Source: Deltaproteobacteria bacterium (GTDB lineage Bacteria; Desulfobacterota; Desulfobacteria; Desulfobacterales; JAHEIW01). Taken from it: a DNA stretch of 64,000 nt. This document shows positions 52,541 through 61,024 of the stretch, in pieces. Position numbers and translations under genes: made by a program. A model generated the notes under the pieces. That model was not told the origin of the DNA. It was given only the letters and a program-made list of their open reading frames with translations, and ran no database searches. Position 1 is the first letter of the stretch, and the number at the start of each line of letters is the position of its first letter. The stretch spans positions 44,247-108,246 of the forward strand of contig JAHEIW010000003.1 in NCBI GenBank assembly GCA_024639185.1, written 5' to 3'.

Positions 52541-52575
52541 TGCAGGGGGCAACCGTTATTAGGGAGCCCCCTGCA
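52541..52575 (+). terminator. Strong hairpin between dsrB and dsrD (attenuator, processing or stability element)
   Basis: TGCAGGGGGC-15 nt-GCCCCCTGCA, perfect 10-bp stem followed by TTTT. Confidence 0.75.
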
Positions 52576-52597
52576 TTTTGCTGAAAAGAGGAACATT

Positions 52598-52843
52598 ATG
52601 GCCTTGGACTACGAGGAATCAAAAGCGAAAATCGTCGAAAAACTGCAAAAGAAATTAAAAACCAAGTCCAAATTTTATTTTAATGACCTGGCCAAGATTT
52701 TGGAGGCCAAGCCGCGCGAGGCCAAAAAAGTGATCAATCGCTTGGTGCAGGAGGAGATTCTGGAATACTGGTCCAGCGGTAGCACGTCATTATACGGACT
52801 TAAAGGTACCGGCAAACAGGCGCACGCCGAAGACGAAGACTAG
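52598..52843 (+). CDS. dsrD: DsrD, small winged-helix dsr accessory protein
   Basis: 81 aa directly after dsrB; KFYFNDLAKILEAKPREAKKVINRLVQEEILEYWSSGSTSLYGL. Confidence 0.95.
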   Translation: MALDYEESKAKIVEKLQKKLKTKSKFYFNDLAKILEAKPREAKKVINRLVQEEILEYWSSGSTSLYGLKGTGKQAHAEDED

Positions 52844-52887
52844 GCGGTATTCTGTTGCCAAACGCCGGGCTAACTTTTTTCTGATTT

Positions 52888-54378
52888 TTGAACACCATCA
52901 TAAAAAAATCGGGTAGCATACGGTTTCCCCGTATCATGATTGCCGCCTTACGCGGCGGTTCGGGGAAGACCATCCTATCCATCGGGCTGATTGCTGCCTG
53001 GAAAAAGCGCAACAAGCCCATCGCTCCGTTTAAAAAAGGTCCGGATTATATCGATACGGGCTGGTTGGCCCTGGCGGCCAACCGGCCCTGTTATAATCTG
53101 GACACGTTTCTTTTAGAGACCCCCCAAATCTTACAGTCCTTTCTAACCCATACCCGCGCAGACGATGTGGCTGTCATCGAGGGCAACCGCGGGCTTTATG
53201 ACGGCATCGATCTGGCCGGCAGCACCAGCACCGCAGAACTGGCCAAATTGCTTAAAACCCCGGTCTTGTTGTGTGTGGATTGCACCAAGATCACCCGCAC
53301 CATGGCGGCCGTCATTACGGGCCTTGTTCAGTTTGATCCGGATGTGCTGATCAAAGGCGTCGTGCTCAACCGGGTAGCGGGCGCCCGCCACGAACGTATC
53401 CTGCGTGATAACATCGAGCACTACTGCGGAATCCCGGTCCTGGGTGCTATTCCCAAGCTAAAATTCCAGATTTTTCCGGAACGCCATATGGGTCTGGTGC
53501 CCACGCCTGAACATGACTGGGCCGGCGAATCCGTTGATACGGCAGCACAGGTGGCCAGCGAGCATATTGACCTGGAGGCCGTTTATGACTGCATCCAGGA
53601 TTTGCCGCCTCTCGATACAGAGGACAGAGGACAGAGGACAGAGGACAGCGGCCAGAAGACAGAGGACCCGGCTTCGCCTAAAGGCTTCGGCGCGGCAGGC
53701 AGAAGTGAGATCGCTGATGGTGAAGATGAGAGGCCGCGGATAGGTATTATCAAAGATTCGGCCTTTCAGTTTTATTATCCGGAAAATATTGATGTCCTTA
53801 AAAGGGCTGGTGCGCAAATCGTTTTCATCAGCCCCTTGGCTCAAAACGCATTGACGGAACTGGATGCTCTTTACATCGGGGGTGGATTTCCGGAAACCCA
53901 TGCGCAGCAGTTGGCCGAAAATAAAATTTTCCGTGACGCGCTCAAGGCCATGGCCGAAGACGGTCTGCCGATTTACGCCGAGTGCGGCGGCCTGATGTAT
54001 CTGGGTCAAGAACTGGTGCTCGAAGAAAAATCCTACCCCATGGCGGGGGTATTGCCGCTATCCTTTGATTTTTATCCCCGGCCCCAGGGGCACGGCTATA
54101 CAGTTGTGACCGTTGAAAACGAGAATCCTTTTTATGACATCGGAACCGAAATCCGGGGTCACGAGTTTCACTACTCCCGGGTGTTGCGCTGGAGCGGTGA
54201 TGAGAAGGATCTGGTTTTCCGCATGCAGCGGGGGGTTGGCATTACCAAGGAAAAAGACGGCATCTGTTACAAAAATGTGCTGGCCACCTATACCCACATT
54301 CACGCCCTGGGCACCCCGCAATGGGCACCCGCTCTTGTGCGCAATGCCATCGTCTATCAACAAAAAAAAGCGCCTTGA
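52888..54378 (+). CDS. dsrN: DsrN (CobB/CbiA-type siroheme amidase); start uncertain (TTG 52888 or ATG 52936)
   Basis: AALRGGSGKTILSIGLIAAW, FKKGPDYIDTGWL, VIEGNRGLYDG, ALYIGGGFPETHAQQLAEN, YAECGGLMYLG. Confidence 0.93.
   Translation: MNTIIKKSGSIRFPRIMIAALRGGSGKTILSIGLIAAWKKRNKPIAPFKKGPDYIDTGWLALAANRPCYNLDTFLLETPQILQSFLTHTRADDVAVIEGNRGLYDGIDLAGSTSTAELAKLLKTPVLLCVDCTKITRTMAAVITGLVQFDPDVLIKGVVLNRVAGARHERILRDNIEHYCGIPVLGAIPKLKFQIFPERHMGLVPTPEHDWAGESVDTAAQVASEHIDLEAVYDCIQDLPPLDTEDRGQRTEDSGQKTEDPASPKGFGAAGRSEIADGEDERPRIGIIKDSAFQFYYPENIDVLKRAGAQIVFISPLAQNALTELDALYIGGGFPETHAQQLAENKIFRDALKAMAEDGLPIYAECGGLMYLGQELVLEEKSYPMAGVLPLSFDFYPRPQGHGYTVVTVENENPFYDIGTEIRGHEFHYSRVLRWSGDEKDLVFRMQRGVGITKEKDGICYKNVLATYTHIHALGTPQWAPALVRNAIVYQQKKAP
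53618..53666. repeat. Seven-unit heptamer array inside the dsrN reading frame
   Basis: CAGAGGA x4, CAGCGGC, CAGAAGA, CAGAGGA. Confidence 0.95.
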
Positions 54379-54388
54379 TCTTCGCACA

Positions 54389-55231
54389 ATGGATATCAAG
54401 CGGATTGAAAAAACGATTCTTGCAAACGTAGCCGCATCACCCGCCCGCCTCACACCCCAGCATCTGGAAAAGACGATCTTTACAACTTACGGTCTGGATA
54501 AGATCCGCGCCAAAGCAGTCTTAAAAAATTTGGTTGCCAGAGGTGAGCTGGAATATTCCTATGAATTTGGCAGCACTTACCTGCGGCCCGCGTTTAACAA
54601 AGCGGTGCGTATTTCTGACCATGTGGTGGTCAAACCACCGGGTTATGGTTTTAGACCGGCACCCAATGATGTGGTTATCCAGATTCAGCCCGGGGCAGCA
54701 TTCGGTGGTGGACGCCATCCGACCACGCGGTTGTCGGTCAGAGCGATTGATTATGTTCTGACGACGGTACGCCCGAATCGGCTCAGCCAAAATTGCTCAG
54801 TGCTGGACATCGGCACCGGATCGGGCATTTTAGCGATCACGGCCGTTTGCCTGGGGGTAAAAACGGGATTGGGCATTGATATCGATCCTTGTGCCATTTC
54901 CGAGGCTGCTGAAAATCGAGACCTCAATCACTTACAGGATCGGCTCGTCATATCAGACCGCAAGATTGAAACCATCGACACCCCCTATTCATTGGTTACT
55001 GCCAATTTACGGTTTCCGAGCTTGAAACACCTTTATCCTCAAATGGTACGGTTAACCGACAGCAACGGCTGGCTGGTCATATCCGGTTTTCGGGCCCATG
55101 AAATGCAGGATTTAATGGCGCATTATGCCGGGGAGCATTTTAAGCCTGTCTGGAATGCTGATGAACTGGATTGGTCGGTGATCGTATTGAAAAAAACGAA
55201 AGGTCTGTCTGAACCCTTATTTGTGAAATGA
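54389..55231 (+). CDS. Class I SAM-dependent methyltransferase (PrmA-like) with DsrD-like N-terminal domain
   Basis: SVLDIGTGSGILAITAVCLG, GIDIDPCAISEAAENRDLN, VTANLRF; N-term resembles DsrD. Confidence 0.85.
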   Translation: MDIKRIEKTILANVAASPARLTPQHLEKTIFTTYGLDKIRAKAVLKNLVARGELEYSYEFGSTYLRPAFNKAVRISDHVVVKPPGYGFRPAPNDVVIQIQPGAAFGGGRHPTTRLSVRAIDYVLTTVRPNRLSQNCSVLDIGTGSGILAITAVCLGVKTGLGIDIDPCAISEAAENRDLNHLQDRLVISDRKIETIDTPYSLVTANLRFPSLKHLYPQMVRLTDSNGWLVISGFRAHEMQDLMAHYAGEHFKPVWNADELDWSVIVLKKTKGLSEPLFVK

Positions 55232-55236
55232 ATACG

Positions 55237-55335
55237 ATCATGTCATTTTCTGAAAAGCGATATGAATTTTATGGTGCCATCATCTAACCATATATTAAAT
55301 GACTCGCATACCGCTTTTTAGAAAACAACATGACC
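55237..55335. repeat. 99-bp shortened relative of the GGTCATGT palindromic element
   Basis: ATCATGTCATTTTCTGAAAAGCGATATG...CATACCGCTTTTTAGAAAACAACATGACC. Confidence 0.7.
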
Positions 55336-55379
55336 GCATTTAGTGGCGCTTTAACCGGCGGCATTTTGAGACTGCTTCT

Positions 55380-55416
55380 AAAAAAGGCATGCATCCTTGA
55401 GATGCATGCCTTTTTA
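55380..55416. terminator. Bidirectional Rho-independent terminator
   Basis: AAAAAAGGCATGCATC-CTTGA-GATGCATGCCTTTTTAAA between convergent genes. Confidence 0.93.
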
Positions 55417-55440
55417 AATAGATGATAACCTGCCGATTAT

Positions 55441-55938
55441 TTATTCTTTTTTCGGATGGCACTTGGTGCAGGTTGTTGGCGCTTTTTTGGGTTTATATTT
55501 TTTGTTGAACGCTTTGTGACAACCTCTGCAGTTCATGTGATATGCTTCGGCGTGGTATTCAAGCTTCATTTTTTTCTGATCGGCTTTTTTAACCTTTTTT
55601 TCGCGCCACTGCTTTTTGAGTTCTTTGGGCACTTCACCGGGTTTCTTGTGGCATTCGATGCACTTTTGAACCGGGTCGCCCTCATTCAGATTGGCGAGTG
55701 GCTTGCCATCTTTATCGTGGTGACATTCACCGCAGCCCCTTGCATACAGATCCGCATACTCTTTGGCATAATCTTTCTGGTGTTTTCCATGGCTAAACTG
55801 GACAACGCCTTTTTTGTGCTCTTTATATGCCGGGTCCTGCAACGGTATGACATCCGGAACTGTCTTGGCGTAAATTCCGGCAGCAAGAAACAGGGCAGCA
55901 CTCGCAACAACAACCAAAATCCACAGCATTTTATTCAT
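55441..55938 (-). CDS. Tetraheme class III cytochrome c (c3-like)
   Basis: Signal peptide; four CxxCH sites CGECH, CIECH, CRGCH, CTKCH. Confidence 0.92.
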   Translation of the reverse strand: MNKMLWILVVVASAALFLAAGIYAKTVPDVIPLQDPAYKEHKKGVVQFSHGKHQKDYAKEYADLYARGCGECHHDKDGKPLANLNEGDPVQKCIECHKKPGEVPKELKKQWREKKVKKADQKKMKLEYHAEAYHMNCRGCHKAFNKKYKPKKAPTTCTKCHPKKE

Positions 55939-56215
55939 GGTTTTCTATTCCCCTCCTTTAGTCAACGGTTAACCTTTCCCCGAGGTTTCGCAAAATAAGA
56001 TTATTTCTTTATCAGGACAAAACCATTCTGTCAATCCTAAACATCTGGCCGAACAACATTATAATATCTTGAAATTATTACCATTAAAACTTTTCCCGTG
56101 AATTATGAAAACGGCAGACACCAATACGATAGTTGCCCGCACTGTAGGACGCACGTCTGACCGAAAAAGACGACATTTTTTTATTTATTTTAGTATGATA
56201 GCGGTTGGGTTAAAT

Positions 56216-56980
56216 CTAAGATGCGCTTTGTTCGGCCTTATCTGCCTCTGTTTCTTGCTTTTTTTTACCAAAAATGCGGGCACCGATAATGCTAAGCTCG
56301 TACATGACGATCAATGGCAGGGCCATCATCACCTGGGTGACGACGTCCGGTGGGGTCAAAATGGCCGCCCCGGCGAAAAATAGCAGCAGGGCGTATTTTC
56401 GATTTCGCTTTAAAAAAGCAACGGAAACAATACCCAGACGCGCCATAAAGGTCAGCACCATGGGCAGTTCAAATACCAGCCCAAAGGCCAGCAGCAATTT
56501 GGCTGAGAACGCCAGGTATTCTTTCATGGAAGGCAGGGGTCGGATGGATTCGGTGGCAAACCCCAAAAAAAATTTAAATCCCCAGGGAAAGACGATAAAA
56601 TACCCGAACAGCGCTCCGCCAATAAAAAAAAACGAAGAAAGGATAACGACGGGGGCGATCATGCGGCGCTCTTTTTGATAGAGCCCCGGTGCAACAAACA
56701 TCCAGAATTGATACAGAATGACCGGGCTGGCCAGCATTATGCCGGCCAGCAGTGATACTTTCAGGTAAGTAAAAAATGCTTCGGGCAGACCGGTGAAAAT
56801 CAGATGGTCTCCGGCTTCCATCACCTTTACCAGCGGCCGCACCAGGATTTCGAACAACCTCTCTTTAAAACCATAAGAAGCCGCAAATCCGATACCGACC
56901 GCAATAAAGATTTTAATCAGCCGACTCCTGAGCTCTTCAAGATGTGAGGTAAACGGGATTTTTTCTTCTTCAGCGATCAT
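56216..56980 (-). CDS. tatC: Twin-arginine translocase subunit TatC
   Basis: [60 protein letters not shown]. Confidence 0.96.
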   Translation of the reverse strand: MIAEEEKIPFTSHLEELRSRLIKIFIAVGIGFAASYGFKERLFEILVRPLVKVMEAGDHLIFTGLPEAFFTYLKVSLLAGIMLASPVILYQFWMFVAPGLYQKERRMIAPVVILSSFFFIGGALFGYFIVFPWGFKFFLGFATESIRPLPSMKEYLAFSAKLLLAFGLVFELPMVLTFMARLGIVSVAFLKRNRKYALLLFFAGAAILTPPDVVTQVMMALPLIVMYELSIIGARIFGKKKQETEADKAEQSAS

Positions 56981-57425
56981 CTTTCTCGGATCCCCTGGGC
57001 TTTTTTGTGTCGTCACTGCCGGTGTTGTTTTCTGGTGCTTCCTCAGAAGATGTGTCGTCGCTGCCCGATAATTCCTCAAACGCCTGTTTCACGTTGTCTG
57101 TGCGATCGTCTACCTCTGCGGTTTCTTTTTGCTCACCTGACTGATCTTCGATGGATTCGGACACGTCGGATCGTTTAAACTCGGCCGTGTCTTTTGTCAG
57201 GCTCACGGAATCTTTGATATCGCCGCCCAGATCATCAAAGGCCTTCTTGACCTCCGAAAGATCCTCATCTATATGGATGGTTTCTTTAAACTCATTGGTC
57301 GCTTTTTTAAATTCCCGCATTGCACGACCCAGCGATTTGGCCAGATCCGGCAATTTTTTCGGGCCGATGACGATCAACGCAATCGCCAGCAATAAAAGCA
57401 ATTCGGGCATGCCGATGCCGAACAT
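56970..57425 (-). CDS. Twin-arginine translocase subunit TatA/TatB
   Basis: [50 protein letters not shown]. Confidence 0.94.
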   Translation of the reverse strand: MFGIGMPELLLLLAIALIVIGPKKLPDLAKSLGRAMREFKKATNEFKETIHIDEDLSEVKKAFDDLGGDIKDSVSLTKDTAEFKRSDVSESIEDQSGEQKETAEVDDRTDNVKQAFEELSGSDDTSSEEAPENNTGSDDTKKPRGSEKDDR

Positions 57426-57440
57426 ATACTACCTCTTATC

Positions 57441-57572
57441 GTGCCCACCCATAAATGGCTATTTTTCCCGATCTCTGTGTCAGACTCAAATTTTAATCCT
57501 CGACATACTTCAAGTATGCCTCCGGTTAAAATCATCGTCTTCCTTGCCCTTGGAAAAAATTTCTCATTTCTG
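57441..57572. repeat. Dispersed about 132-bp repeat, copy 2 (inverted relative to 46441-46574)
   Basis: GTGCCCACCCATAAATGGCTATTTTTCCCGATCTCTGTGTC...ATCCTCGACATACTTCAAGTATGCCTCCGG...TTGGAAAAAATTTCTCATTTCTG. Confidence 0.92.
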
Positions 57573-57781
57573 GATGGACACAAACAATTATAATGTTGAT
57601 ATTTTCGCTGCTGCCAATATTTTGGTTTGCTGGCAGAGTCGTGTAAAATCGCTTAATCAAAGAATAGCGACCAGGACTAATTTAACTACTGGTTTCGGCT
57701 ACAAGTGTCAAGGGTTACCGCTTCCACGGTGGGCGTCTTGAATGCGCCAATAGAATGAATTTGGTTCGATTTACTTACAAT

Positions 57782-57886
57782 TGGAATGATGGAAAGATGG
57801 AATACTGGAATATTGGGTCTTTATTGCTCGCATTGAAAATTTGAAGATATAGGTCTTGAACATTATTCCAACATTCCATTATTCCA
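57782..57886. repeat. Octamer-phased inverted repeat (TGGAATNN arms)
   Basis: TGGAATGA TGGAAAGA TGGAATAC TGGAATAT, then TTATTCCA ACATTCCA TTATTCCA. Confidence 0.88.
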
Positions 57887-57962
57887 CATAGACAGGGTAG
57901 AGCCAGCGTCATTAAAAGTATCCCATTTTTAATGTGTTGTTTTATTTCCGGGAATTATCTCC

Positions 57963-59183
57963 TTATGGCCTATCCGGTTTTAAAATCAAAAAATACAACT
58001 CTCCGACGTGTGCCAGATGTCCGGCTGCAATTTCAGCATAGGGACCGTTGCCCCAGAACAGATCGGCGCGTCCCGGTCCCCGGATGGCGCCACCGGTATC
58101 CTGGTTGAGGACAAAGCGGCGACAATCGGCCCAGCTGTCGATTTGACCGGCACTGTCTACCACCGGCTTTTTCGTCTGGATAAACGCCAGGGCCGCATGT
58201 GGAAATATGCGTCTGTCCAGGGCAACCGATCGTCCCGGTGTCAGCAGGACATTCAGCGAGCCGAGGGGTCCTTCGGGCTCTAACTTGAAAAAGACGTAGC
58301 TGGGGTTGTAGTTAAAAACCGACGCCATTTCCTCCGGATGGGACTGCAAATAGGAACGAATTCTTTGCATGGACATTTCTTCGCGGGGTATTTTTTGCTC
58401 TTCAATTAAAAGCGTTCCGATGCTGCGATACGGCCGGCCGTTGCTGCCATGGTAATGCACATTGATGACTTCACCGGTATTTAGAAAAACTTTGCCAGAT
58501 CCCTGGATCTGCAGAAAAAACACATCCACCGGATCCTTCACCCACACCAGGGGCTCAGCCCTACCGACCAGTGCCTTTTCTTCGTCGATTTCCCGGCGAT
58601 CAAAATACGGCACCACCGTTTGATCGGTATAACGCCCCACGATGCTGTGTCCTTTGTATTTTTCACTAAAGGCTGAAAGATCGATCTTCATCAGATCCGT
58701 CGGCAGGGTGTAAAGCGGATATCGAAATTCCTCGTTCTTATCTAAGCGCCCGCTTAAATGGGGCTCGTAATAGCCGGTGAATAAAACTTCACCCTTTTGA
58801 TTTCTGCCGATTGATTGATAAACGAGGTAATTGGAACGGATGAATTTTTCTAATTGCTTTGCGGTGGGGTTCGTTCGGATAAAATCCAGGAAATGCTGCA
58901 ACGATTTAATCATATGGGCCGCATCATAGCGGTCTTCGCCAAACGAAAAGGTTCGATCGGCCGGTACTCTTTCCAGGTATTCCAGGCTTTTTAAGATACT
59001 GTGCTCCAGGCCGTCAAGTTCCAGATCATCATGAAAATCCGGGTATGAAAGACGGGTTAAACGGACCATTGGCAACTCTTCCGGGGGTTTTTTAATCGGA
59101 GCCGGGCATCCGGTGATGATCAATGCAAGGGCCAGGGTGAATACCAGGGTGCATTTGAAATTCAAGAAAAAGCAAATCTTCAT
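57963..59183 (-). CDS. mltA: Murein transglycosylase A (MltA family lipoprotein)
   Basis: LFTGYYEPHLSGRLDKNEEFRYPLY, VFFLQIQGSGKVFLNTGEVINVHYHGSNGRPYRSIGTLL, FVLNQDTGGAIRGPGRADLFWGNGPYAE. Confidence 0.95.
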   Translation of the reverse strand: MKICFFLNFKCTLVFTLALALIITGCPAPIKKPPEELPMVRLTRLSYPDFHDDLELDGLEHSILKSLEYLERVPADRTFSFGEDRYDAAHMIKSLQHFLDFIRTNPTAKQLEKFIRSNYLVYQSIGRNQKGEVLFTGYYEPHLSGRLDKNEEFRYPLYTLPTDLMKIDLSAFSEKYKGHSIVGRYTDQTVVPYFDRREIDEEKALVGRAEPLVWVKDPVDVFFLQIQGSGKVFLNTGEVINVHYHGSNGRPYRSIGTLLIEEQKIPREEMSMQRIRSYLQSHPEEMASVFNYNPSYVFFKLEPEGPLGSLNVLLTPGRSVALDRRIFPHAALAFIQTKKPVVDSAGQIDSWADCRRFVLNQDTGGAIRGPGRADLFWGNGPYAEIAAGHLAHVGELYFLILKPDRP

Positions 59184-59188
59184 CGGGT

Positions 59189-59671
59189 TTATTTTCCTTT
59201 ACGAACGAAGGTGCCACTTTTACCGCCGGTTTTTTTCAACAGTTGGATTTTTGAGATTGTCATTTCTTTATCAGTAGATTTGCACATGTCATAAATGGTC
59301 ATCGCCGCAACCGAGACAGCGGTGATGGCTTCCATTTCAACACCCGTCTGATCGATGGCACGCACCGCCGCTTCAATGTCTATGCGGCTTTTGGCGGCAT
59401 CCGGCGAAAAGTCTATCTGAATATGGGTGATATTCAAGGGATGGCACATGGGGATGAGTTCGGCGGTTTTCTTGGCGGCCATCACACCGGCAATACGGGC
59501 GGTTTCAAGGACATTGCCTTTTTTCACTTTCTGATTTTGAATCGCGTCAAATGTCTCCGCGTTCATGGAGATCATTCCAGTGGCCACCGCCGTGCGTTCC
59601 GTGGGCTTTTTCTGGGTGACATCAACCATCCGCACCCGGCCTTTTTCATCAATATGGGTAAGTTTAGGCAT
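59189..59671 (-). CDS. moaC: Cyclic pyranopterin monophosphate synthase
   Basis: LTHIDEKGRVRMVDVTQKKPTERTAVATG, ELIPMCHPLNITHI, GVEMEAITAVSVAAMTIYDMCK. Confidence 0.97.
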   Translation of the reverse strand: MPKLTHIDEKGRVRMVDVTQKKPTERTAVATGMISMNAETFDAIQNQKVKKGNVLETARIAGVMAAKKTAELIPMCHPLNITHIQIDFSPDAAKSRIDIEAAVRAIDQTGVEMEAITAVSVAAMTIYDMCKSTDKEMTISKIQLLKKTGGKSGTFVRKGK

Positions 59672-59744
59672 AATATTCCCCTTGTCAGCTATATACAAAC
59701 CCCAACCATTATTTCTAAAATTATTCTAAGCTCCTTAATAACAC

Positions 59745-59768
59745 AATGGAGCACTGGAGTTTTGGAGT
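59745..59768. repeat. Octamer array AATGGAGC ACTGGAGT TTTGGAGT
   Basis: Direct reading. Confidence 0.75.
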
Positions 59769-59830
59769 ACTGTGTCAAAATTGGTGCATAGATCAGGGAT
59801 CGAGGATTTGATCCATTTTCGTTTAGACCA

Positions 59831-59862
59831 TTTGACGATTTGACTATTTTACGAATTGGCTA
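59831..59862. repeat. Octamer array TTTGACGA TTTGACTA TTTTACGA ATTGGCTA
   Basis: Direct reading. Confidence 0.75.
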
Positions 59863-59970
59863 ACTTTACCACCGATCAGCCAGCGGCCAGTCGCCAGAAG
59901 CTGGTTTTAGTTTCTGACACCTGCTTGCCGCGGCGTAGCTCTCAGGAGCGAGTACGGGACACCCGACACC

Positions 59971-60582
59971 TTAACCATTGACCATTACCTCTGCACGCTC
60001 TAAATCCTCGGGGGTATTGATATTAAAAAACGACCACAGTTCAGGATCTATTTTGCGTAAGGTTTTTTCAGAAATGGTTTTGATATGGCTTTTACGAAAC
60101 GTTTTGGTAATTTTAAGTTTCTTGCGTTCCAGATGGTTTTGCGCCGCTTCAAGACACCGTTTGGAATAGGCCGCACACAGGGGCTCAAATCCAGCTGACG
60201 TTTCAGGCATGACGATATCGATTTGGGTTTCAATCTTATTGATGATGGTCTCAATCATCTCCTTTTTCAAAAATGGTGTATCGCAAGCCGAAATAAAGGC
60301 ATACGGGTTTGTCATATAGAACAAACCGGCATGTATGCCGGTTAGCGAACTGCGAATCGGGAAAAGGTCCGATACAATCAACAAATCCCATTCTAAAAAT
60401 TTCTCGGGATTGTTGGTAACCAAAATGATCTCATCAAACAATTCATGATAAATAGCATATAGCCGATCCAGGATCCGAGTTCCCCCTACTCGCAGAAGGG
60501 CTTTTTCGGTGCCGTCATAGCGGTTGGCCAATCCTCCGGACAGTATCACTCCGGTGCAGGCGAATTTGCTCTTCGATGTCAT
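59971..60582 (-). CDS. mobA: Molybdenum cofactor guanylyltransferase
   Basis: GVILSGGLANRYDGTEKALLRVGGTRILDRLY, AFISACDTPFLKKEMI, NINTPEDLERAE. Confidence 0.92.
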   Translation of the reverse strand: MTSKSKFACTGVILSGGLANRYDGTEKALLRVGGTRILDRLYAIYHELFDEIILVTNNPEKFLEWDLLIVSDLFPIRSSLTGIHAGLFYMTNPYAFISACDTPFLKKEMIETIINKIETQIDIVMPETSAGFEPLCAAYSKRCLEAAQNHLERKKLKITKTFRKSHIKTISEKTLRKIDPELWSFFNINTPEDLERAEVMVNG

Positions 60583-60610
60583 GATTTTTAGTTATTTCAA
60601 TGTCAAAAAA

Positions 60611-60790
60611 GGTCATGTTTTTTTCTGAAAGGCGCTATTCTGACAAATTGCCTAAATGGTACCTGGTGGCCTGATATTTGGGATGATCGGCATCTAGCCC
60701 TTTGAATTTAGAAACAGCGTTTATCTAATCCCAAATATAAGGCCACAGGCAACACGCTTATCATAGCGCCTGAAAGAAAATGACATGACC
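60611..60790. repeat. 180-bp palindromic MITE-like element, copy 2
   Basis: GGTCATGTTTTTTTCTGAAAGGCGCTAT...TGGCCTGATATTTGGGATGAT / ATCCCAAATATAAGGCCACAGGCAA...ATAGCGCCTGAAAGAAAATGACATGACC. Confidence 0.92.
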
Positions 60791-60980
60791 GGCTCAGGTT
60801 ACGTAAATTTATTCTAATATGTTTCTATAACATTTCAGCTTAAGAAAAAAGAGAACCAAAATCAAGGTATAATCAGGGGCTTTGCTTAATTGATGGCCTC
60901 ATGGGATAATATATCTCTTGATCCAAAATTATCTAATGATGTACACATATAATAATAGGCTTTTATCATCTAAAAGAAAC

Positions 60981-61012
60981 ATTACTCTATTGCTCCACTA
61001 CTCCATTACTCC
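60981..61012. repeat. Octamer array ATTACTCT ATTGCTCC ACTACTCC ATTACTCC
   Basis: Direct reading, 8-nt phase, just upstream of moaB start. Confidence 0.82.
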
Positions 61013-61024
61013 AATTTTAAAATC

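Noticed and set aside
51395-52552. 385-aa antisense ORF opposite dsrB
   Set aside because: Full-length shadow of dsrB; His/Gly-rich composition typical of reverse-frame translation
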